DNA of 10,237 nucleotides. Origin: an uncultured Oscillospiraceae bacterium (GTDB lineage: Bacteria; Bacillota_A; Clostridia; Oscillospirales; Oscillospiraceae). The stretch is from assembly GCA_947631215.1 (NCBI GenBank), contig CANRKN010000075.1, positions 1-10,237 on the forward strand, written 5' to 3'. The notes under the pieces were generated by a model. The model saw nothing but the letters and a program-made list of their open reading frames with translations, searched no databases and had not been told where the DNA came from. The position numbers and the translations under genes are program-made. Below, one piece after another: positions 5,838 to 10,237 of this stretch (position 1 is its first letter; each line of letters opens with the position of its first letter).

Positions 5838-6923
5838 ATGAAAAAGCTGAAAGTCGGCGTGATCGGCGGCACCGGTATGGTGGGCCAGCGCTTTGTTTCC
5901 CTGCTGGCGGAGCATCCCTGGTTCGAGCTGACCGTCATTGCGGCCAGCGCCCGCAGCGCGGGCAAGACCTATGCCGAGGCGGTGGGCTCCCGCTGGGCCA
6001 TCGAGGTGCCCATGCCGGAGAAGGCCAAGACCATCGTGGTGAAAAACGCGGTGGAGGACGCCGAGGCCATCGCCGCGGAGGTGGACATGGTGTTCTCCGC
6101 GGTGGATATGAAGAAGGAGGAGATCCAGGCCCTGGAAGAGCGGTACGCGAAGCTGGAGTGCCCCGTGGTCTCCAACAACAGCGCCCACCGCTGGACGCCC
6201 GACGTGCCCATGGTGGTGCCGGAGATCAACCCCGAGCACCTGGCCGTCATCCCCGCTCAGAGAAAGCGCCTGGGCACCAAGCGGGGCTTCATCGCCGTAA
6301 AGAGCAACTGCTCTCTGCAGAGCTATGTGCCCGCGCTGCACCCCCTGAAGGACGAGTTCGGCCTCAATAAGGTGCTGGTGTGCACCTACCAGGCCATATC
6401 CGGCGCCGGCAAGACCTTTGACACCTGGCCCGAGATGGTGGACAACGTGATCCCCTACATCGGCGGCGAGGAGGAGAAGAGCGAGCAGGAGCCCATGAAG
6501 CTCTGGGGCAAGGTCGCGGACGACCATATCGAGACCGCAGTCGCCCCGTCCGTCACCGCCCAGTGCCTGCGGGTGCCCTGCTCCAACGGCCACATGGCCG
6601 CCGTATTTGCCAGCTTTGACAAAAAGCCCACCCAGGAGCAGATCCTGGAGCGCTGGGAGAAGTTCTCCGGCCGGCCCCAGGAGCTGGGTCTCCCCTCCGC
6701 TCCCAAGCAGTTCATCCACTATTTTTCTGAGGACAACCGTCCCCAGACGAAGCTGGACCGGAACCTGGAGGGCGGCATGGCCGTGAGCGTGGGGCGTCTT
6801 CGCCCCGACACCCAGTACGACTATAAGTTCGTCTGCCTCAGCCACAACACCCTCAGGGGTGCTGCCGGCGGGGCGGTGCTGCTGGCGGAGCTTCTCTGCG
6901 CCGAGGGCTGGCTGGACCGCTGA
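5838..6923 (+). CDS. asd: Aspartate-semialdehyde dehydrogenase, fungal/archaeal-type subfamily
   Basis: This enzyme reduces aspartyl-4-phosphate to aspartate semialdehyde with NADPH, at the branch point to lysine/diaminopimelate, threonine and methionine. The 361 residues begin with the nucleotide-binding GGTGMVGQRF (10-19). The catalytic cysteine is Cys158 in KSNCSLQ, and the catalytic histidine is His252 in RVPCSNGHMA. The pattern GTGMVGQRFVSLLAEHP near the start, together with the overall spacing, resembles the subfamily typical of fungi and archaea rather than the E. coli type; this subfamily also occurs in some Clostridia. The chosen ATG follows AGGAGG by 8 bases; the in-frame ATG 21 bases upstream would add 7 residues and place the ribosome site inside the gene. 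dapA, the next step toward diaminopimelate, starts 73 bases downstream on the same strand, with a hairpin between. Confidence 0.95.
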   Translation: MKKLKVGVIGGTGMVGQRFVSLLAEHPWFELTVIAASARSAGKTYAEAVGSRWAIEVPMPEKAKTIVVKNAVEDAEAIAAEVDMVFSAVDMKKEEIQALEERYAKLECPVVSNNSAHRWTPDVPMVVPEINPEHLAVIPAQRKRLGTKRGFIAVKSNCSLQSYVPALHPLKDEFGLNKVLVCTYQAISGAGKTFDTWPEMVDNVIPYIGGEEEKSEQEPMKLWGKVADDHIETAVAPSVTAQCLRVPCSNGHMAAVFASFDKKPTQEQILERWEKFSGRPQELGLPSAPKQFIHYFSEDNRPQTKLDRNLEGGMAVSVGRLRPDTQYDYKFVCLSHNTLRGAAGGAVLLAELLCAEGWLDR

Positions 6924-6943
6924 CCTCCCAACAAAATACGCAA

Positions 6944-6983
6944 AGGACGCCGTAGGCCGATCGCCCGCGGCGTCTTCTGTTTT
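6944..6983 (+). terminator. Hairpin between asd and dapA, weak terminator or processing site
   Basis: AGGACGCCG (6944-6952) can pair with CGGCGTCTT (6968-6976), nine pairs including one G-T wobble. A short inner GGC/GCC pairing is possible within the 15-base loop. The tract CTGTTTT follows, directly before the dapA ribosome site. The interrupted T-tract suggests partial termination, a transcript-stabilising or processing hairpin, or modulation of the dapA:asd ratio. No leader peptide or tandem antiterminator was seen. Confidence 0.45.
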
Positions 6984-6989
6984 GGAGGG
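6984..6989 (+). promoter_or_regulatory. Ribosome binding site setting the TTG start of dapA
   Basis: GGAGGG is followed by 7 bases and then TTG at 6997. No ATG or GTG lies at a workable distance in frame, so TTG is the likely initiation codon. Confidence 0.85.
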
Positions 6990-6996
6990 AATTTAT

Positions 6997-7887
6997 TTGA
7001 AATCGCCTATATTTGAAGGCTCCGGCACCGCGCTGGTCACGCCCCTGCGTGACGGCGCCATCGACTACGCCGCCCTGGAGAAACTCATCGCCCAGCAGGC
7101 CGCCGGCGGCACCGCCGCCCTCATCGTCTGCGGCACCACCGGCGAGGGCGCCACCCTCACGGCCCGGGAGCACGAGGACCTTTACCGCTTCGCGGCTGAA
7201 AAGAGCGCGGGCCGCATGAAGATCGTGGCCGGCATCGGCTCCAACGACACCGCCGGGGCCCTGGAAATGGCCAAGCGGGCGGAGGCCGCTGGGGCGGACG
7301 GCCTTCTGATGGTCACGCCCTACTACAACAAGACCACCCAGGCGGGCCTCATCAAGCACTTCACCTACGTAGCGGACCGCTCCGCCCTGCCGGTCATCCT
7401 CTACAACGTGCCCAGCCGCACCGGCGTGGGCATAACGCCGGAGACATACGCCATCCTGGCCGGCCACGACAACATCGCCGGCGTGAAGGAGGCCTCCGGC
7501 AATATCGGGGAATTCGCCCGCACCGTAGCCCTCTGTGGCGACCGGGTCACCTTCTACAGCGGCAACGACTCCGACACGGTGGCCATGATGGCCCTGGGGG
7601 CCCGCGGCGTCATATCCGTGGCGTCCAACCTGGTCCCCGACGTGGTGGCGAGACTCTGCGAGCTGTGTCTCAATGGGGACTACGCCGCCGCGTCTGAACT
7701 CAACCGGCAGTACATGGACCTGTTCGCGGGTCTCTTCACCGAGGTGAACCCCATCCCCGTGAAGACGGCCATGGCCCTGATGGGTCTCTGCTCCGACGAG
7801 ATGCGCCTGCCCCTGGTACCCATGGGCAAGGCCCACAAGAAGGCCCTGGAGGAAGTGCTCATAGGGCACGGACTTCTGAAAGCGTGA
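6997..7887 (+). CDS. dapA: 4-hydroxy-tetrahydrodipicolinate synthase, TTG start
   Basis: DapA condenses pyruvate with aspartate semialdehyde in the first committed step of the diaminopimelate/lysine pathway, using the product of asd directly upstream. From the TTG start the protein has 296 residues, normal for DapA. Key features are GTTGEGATL (46-54) with Thr47 and Thr48 of the active site, Tyr110 in TPYYNK, Tyr136 in ILYNVPSRTG (proton relay), and the Schiff-base Lys164 in IAGVKEASG. NPIPVK (251-256) is also typical. An open frame continues upstream into asd, but the homology to DapA begins at KSPIFEGSGTALVTP, immediately after the TTG, and a GGAGGG site sits at the right distance. The gene ends directly before a strong terminator. 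Confidence 0.96.
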   Translation: MKSPIFEGSGTALVTPLRDGAIDYAALEKLIAQQAAGGTAALIVCGTTGEGATLTAREHEDLYRFAAEKSAGRMKIVAGIGSNDTAGALEMAKRAEAAGADGLLMVTPYYNKTTQAGLIKHFTYVADRSALPVILYNVPSRTGVGITPETYAILAGHDNIAGVKEASGNIGEFARTVALCGDRVTFYSGNDSDTVAMMALGARGVISVASNLVPDVVARLCELCLNGDYAAASELNRQYMDLFAGLFTEVNPIPVKTAMALMGLCSDEMRLPLVPMGKAHKKALEEVLIGHGLLKA

Positions 7888-7894
7888 CACAAAT

Positions 7895-7921
7895 AGCGGC
7901 CCGGAAAACCGGGCCGCTTTT
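7895..7921. terminator. Bidirectional intrinsic terminator between dapA and the mgl-linked operon
   Basis: AGCGGCCCGG (7895-7904), a loop of AAAA, and CCGGGCCGCT (7909-7918) form a perfect 10-base-pair stem. On the plus strand it is followed by TTT(T) and lies 7 bases after the dapA stop. On the minus strand it lies 4 bases after the stop of the small InlB-repeat gene, but the T-tract there is weaker (ATTTGTGT). It serves two convergent transcription units. Confidence 0.92.
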
Positions 7922-7922
7922 C

Positions 7923-8300
7923 CTATGCTGTTTTCTCCCACCCGGCGTAGAGGGTGAGGCTGTCGGTGACGCCGTTTGCCTCGTTCCAGGGCTCGGTACA
8001 GCTGTCGTCGGTGTACCAGCCAGTGAAGGCGTAACCCTCCCGGGCCGGGTCCTCCGGCAGGGGGACGGTCTCGCCGTACTGCACCTGGCAGGGCGATACG
8101 TCCGTGCCCCCGTTGGGGTCGAAGGTGACAGTGAAGCCGCTGCGGCCAAAGAGCACCACCAGGGCCAGGATCACCGCCAGCAGCGCCACGGCCCCCAGGG
8201 CCAGCAGATTCGCCTGCCGCCGGGTCATGTGTACGCTGTCGTAAAGCCCGCCGGGCTTTCCCAGCACCCCAGGCAGGGCTGGCTTTTTCTCTTCGCTCAC
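7923..8300 (-). CDS. Small membrane protein with one InlB B-repeat, function unknown
   Basis: A 125-residue protein from a GTG start at 8298-8300. It has a short charged N-terminal tail (1-30, ending MTRRQ), one membrane segment (about 31-52), then a single InlB B-repeat (Listeria-Bacteroides repeat, about 57-121). The repeat is recognisable by VTFDPNGGT, the middle YGETVPLPEDP, and GYAFTGWYTDD...LTLYAGW. The likely topology is tail inside and repeat outside. The GTG overlaps the mglC stop as GTGA, so the gene should be translated from the end of the mgl transcript by coupling. An alternative ATG at 8226-8228 would give 101 residues and begin at the membrane segment, but no ribosome site precedes it. 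InlB repeats are usually found as tandem copies in large adhesins; one copy on a small anchor is unusual. I do not recognise a specific function. Confidence 0.8.
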   Translation of the reverse strand: MSEEKKPALPGVLGKPGGLYDSVHMTRRQANLLALGAVALLAVILALVVLFGRSGFTVTFDPNGGTDVSPCQVQYGETVPLPEDPAREGYAFTGWYTDDSCTEPWNEANGVTDSLTLYAGWEKTA

Positions 8301-9376
8301 TTCCGCACCAGGTACTTGCGCATATCCAGCGAGCAGGCCGCCAGGATGATGGCGCCCTTGATGATGAACTGCAGGTTGGGGTTGATGCCCAGCATATTGA
8401 GCGCCACGAAGATGATCCTCAGCACGAACACACCCACCACGATGCCGCCAATGTTGCCGGTGCCGCCGACGAAGGATACGCCGCCGATGACGCAGGCCGC
8501 GATGGCGTCGCACTCATTGTTAAGGCCTGTGGCCGCTGTGATGGAGCCCAGCCGGGCCGCCTCCACGAAGCCGGCAAAGCCGTACAGGGCGCCGGCCAGG
8601 GTGTGCACCATCACGGTAGTCTTGAACACGTTGACGCCGGAGACCCGGGCCGCCTCGGCGTTGGAGCCCACGGCGAACATGTTCTTGCCGAAGGTGGTCT
8701 TGTTCCACACGAACCACATGATGATCACCAGCAGGAACGCGTAGATAACGTACCACGGTATGGACACGTTCTTCGACGCGATGCGGATGACGGGCCCGGA
8801 GACCACGTCCTTGAACTGCTGGGCCACGTTGCTGATGGGGCCGCCGCCGTTGCCGTTGATCTGGAAGAACATGAGGATGATGCCGTAGGTGATGAGCTGG
8901 GTGGCCAGGGTGACGATGAAGGGGTGCAGGCTGAACTTGGCCACGAAGAAGCCGTTCACGAGACCTATGACCGCGCCCGCCAGCATCACGATCACCAGCA
9001 CCGCGAATATCCACGCGCCCGTGGTGTTGGGCAGGTGCTCGAAGATGAGCTTAGTTGCCATGCGGTTTTGCAGGAAGGCCGCCGCCATGGCCGCCGTCAG
9101 GCCGAACACACGGCCGCCGGACAGGTCCGTACCGGTCAGCACGATGCATCCGCCGATGCCCAGGGCCATGGGCAGCGAGGCCGCCGCCAGGGTGACAACG
9201 TTGGCGATGGCGCTGGCGGACACGAAGTTTCTGTTCACCACGGCAGTGAAGATGATGAACACAGCCATCAGTATGTAAAGAGCGTTGTTCAGGAATACGT
9301 CCACCCAGTAGTGCCGTCTGTCGGCCTGGTCCAGGGAGCGGTATTCCTCCGCCTTCCTCTTAAAAAATCCGGTCAT
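8297..9376 (-). CDS. mglC: Galactose/methyl-galactoside-type ABC transporter permease
   Basis: This is the integral membrane subunit of a carbohydrate uptake ABC transporter of the Mgl/Rbs family. The 359 residues have an N-terminal cytoplasmic tail (1-30) and many hydrophobic segments (for example about 31-48, 124-146, 154-172, 207-224 and 306-328). Family-specific blocks are LTGTDLSGGRVFGL (80-93), GKNMFAVGSNAEAARVSGV (230-248, the ATPase contact loop), and the C-terminal GINPNLQFIIKGAIILAA followed by LDMRKYL, which match the MglC pattern. The N-terminal extension with RRHYWVDVFLNNALY and the pairing with an MglA-like ATPase favour Mgl over ribose permeases, but the sugar cannot be proven without the binding protein. 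The ATG at 9374-9376 has GGAGG about 10 bases upstream, in the 15-base gap after mglA. Confidence 0.92.
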   Translation of the reverse strand: MTGFFKRKAEEYRSLDQADRRHYWVDVFLNNALYILMAVFIIFTAVVNRNFVSASAIANVVTLAAASLPMALGIGGCIVLTGTDLSGGRVFGLTAAMAAAFLQNRMATKLIFEHLPNTTGAWIFAVLVIVMLAGAVIGLVNGFFVAKFSLHPFIVTLATQLITYGIILMFFQINGNGGGPISNVAQQFKDVVSGPVIRIASKNVSIPWYVIYAFLLVIIMWFVWNKTTFGKNMFAVGSNAEAARVSGVNVFKTTVMVHTLAGALYGFAGFVEAARLGSITAATGLNNECDAIAACVIGGVSFVGGTGNIGGIVVGVFVLRIIFVALNMLGINPNLQFIIKGAIILAACSLDMRKYLVRK

Positions 9377-9391
9377 ATCTTCCCTGCCTCC

Positions 9392-10237
9392 TCAAACATA
9401 TTTCGCGGCCAGCGTCATGATCTCCTCCTGGGTGGCGGTCGCGGCGTCCACCTCGCCGGCCAGCCGGCCGCCGGACATGACCAGGATGCGGTCGCATATG
9501 CCCAGCAGCTCCGGCATCTCCGAGGAGACCATCAGCACGGTCTTGCCCCGGTTGGCCAGGTCCAGGATGAGCTGGTATATCTCGTACTTGGCGCCCACGT
9601 CGATGCCCCGGGTGGGCTCATCCAGCAGCAGCACCTCCGGATCCGTCAGCAGCCACCGGCCGATGATGACCTTCTGCTGGTTGCCGCCGGAGAGCGAGCG
9701 TATCTTCGTCTCCTGGGAGGGCGTCTTGGTCTGCATGGCGTCGATGGACCACTGGGTGTCCTTCTTCATGGAGGCGGAGCTCAGGTAAAAGCCGAATTTC
9801 AGGTGCTTTTTCAGGCTGGATATGACGGTGTTCTCCCGGACGTTCAATATGGAGAAAATGCCCGTGGCCCGGCGCTCCTCGGTAAGCAGCGAGAAGCCGT
9901 TTTTGATGGACTCCCGGGCGTTCCGGTTCCGGCAGGGCTTGCCGTCCAGGGTGATGGTGCCCGATTTGCGGGTGGCCACGCCGAAGATGTTCTCCAGCGT
10001 CTCCGTCCGCCCGCTGCCGTCCAGGCCCGCCAGCCCCAGCACCTCGCCCCGCCGGGCCTCGAAGGACACGTCCCGCAGCAGAGAGTACTGCCCCGACAGG
10101 TCCTCCACTTTCAGATATACCTCGCCCGGGGTGTTGGTCTTGGGCGGGAACTGGTTGGTGAGCTCCCGGCCCACCATGAGCCGGATGATGTCGTTGACCT
10201 CCAGCTCCGCGGCGGGCTTCGTCGCCACGTTGGCCCC
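9392..10237 (-). CDS. mglA: Galactose/methyl-galactoside-type ABC transporter ATPase, C-terminal half
   Basis: This is the cytoplasmic ATP-binding subunit that powers the permease encoded downstream. The window holds 281 residues, the inter-domain linker plus the second ATPase domain, and the N-terminal domain lies beyond the right edge. In window numbering the linker IIRLMVGREL (17-26) leads into the second domain with GLAGLDGSGRTE (68-79), where the Walker A Lys is replaced by Arg, as is normal for the second domain of this family. TEERRATGI (119-127), the signature LSGGNQQKVIIGRWL (182-196) and Walker B EVLLLDEPTRGID (201-213) follow. VSSEMPELLGICDRILVM (237-254) and DTQWSIDAM (160-168) closely resemble E. 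coli MglA. The frame is open to the edge, so no start is visible; the GTG at 10226-10228 is internal. The TGA at 9392-9394 lies 15 bases before mglC. Confidence 0.93.
   Translation of the reverse strand, partial: GANVATKPAAELEVNDIIRLMVGRELTNQFPPKTNTPGEVYLKVEDLSGQYSLLRDVSFEARRGEVLGLAGLDGSGRTETLENIFGVATRKSGTITLDGKPCRNRNARESIKNGFSLLTEERRATGIFSILNVRENTVISSLKKHLKFGFYLSSASMKKDTQWSIDAMQTKTPSQETKIRSLSGGNQQKVIIGRWLLTDPEVLLLDEPTRGIDVGAKYEIYQLILDLANRGKTVLMVSSEMPELLGICDRILVMSGGRLAGEVDAATATQEEIMTLAAKYV

Noticed and set aside
3677..6370. An 897-codon open frame on the plus strand
   Set aside because: It is antisense to queA and the SpoIID-like gene and then runs out of frame through asd. Composition is typical of a GC-rich shadow frame, with no domain recognised.
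5772..6845. A 357-codon open frame on the minus strand opposite asd
   Set aside because: Antisense shadow of asd; it also covers the promoter region and has no recognisable motif.
6859..6996. Extended dapA start inside asd
   Set aside because: DapA homology begins only after the TTG at 6997, which has a well-placed GGAGGG; the upstream extension is out-of-frame asd sequence plus the intergenic hairpin.
6853..7941. A 362-codon open frame on the minus strand opposite dapA
   Set aside because: Antisense shadow of dapA; it crosses the strong terminator at 7895-7921 and has no recognisable motif.

Overview
The window is a compact, GC-rich (by eye about 65%) chromosomal segment with housekeeping and transport genes and very short gaps. 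SLH-type surface anchoring, a SpoIID-family sporulation or wall enzyme, the fungal/archaeal-type Asd, and Gram-positive-style Shine-Dalgarno sites and promoters together suggest a high-GC member of the Clostridia. An Oscillospiraceae-like gut bacterium (Oscillibacter, Flavonifractor or Dysosmobacter type) is my best guess. That placement is inference; no rRNA or other marker is present.

Region 1 (1-3780, all minus strand, read right to left): the conserved queuosine/Sec block queA, tgt, yajC. Here an ADP-ribosylglycohydrolase gene sits between queA and tgt. A perfect-palindrome terminator and a strong sigma-A-type promoter lie between queA and the hydrolase gene, so the hydrolase starts a transcription unit of its own (hydrolase-tgt-yajC). 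A second consensus promoter lies in the last codons of tgt and would drive yajC (and probably secDF beyond the left edge). YajC carries an unusual lipoprotein-type signal peptide.

Region 2 (3785-5677, minus): a 630-residue exported protein with the order SLH, SH3, SLH, SLH, Pro/Thr linker, SpoIID/LytB domain. It lies only 4 bases upstream of queA and appears to share its transcript.

Region 3 (5678-7922): an intergenic control region with two strong promoters facing each other, one for the SpoIID-like gene and one for asd. It is followed by the plus-strand lysine/diaminopimelate pair asd-dapA. dapA uses a TTG start. A hairpin lies between the two genes and a strong bidirectional terminator lies after them.

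Region 4 (7923-10237, minus): the distal part of a galactose/methyl-galactoside-type ABC transporter operon. It holds the C-terminal half of mglA, all of mglC, and a small membrane protein with one InlB B-repeat whose GTG start overlaps the mglC stop. The sugar-binding protein gene would lie beyond the right edge.

No RNA genes, insertion sequences, CRISPR arrays or attachment sites were seen, and no gap between genes exceeds about 160 bases. I see no clearly new multi-gene defence or mobile system. The most interesting points are the placement and control of the ADP-ribosylglycohydrolase gene, the mutually occluding promoter pair, the SLH-SH3-SpoIID architecture, the lipoprotein-like YajC, and the small InlB-repeat protein tied to a sugar transporter.
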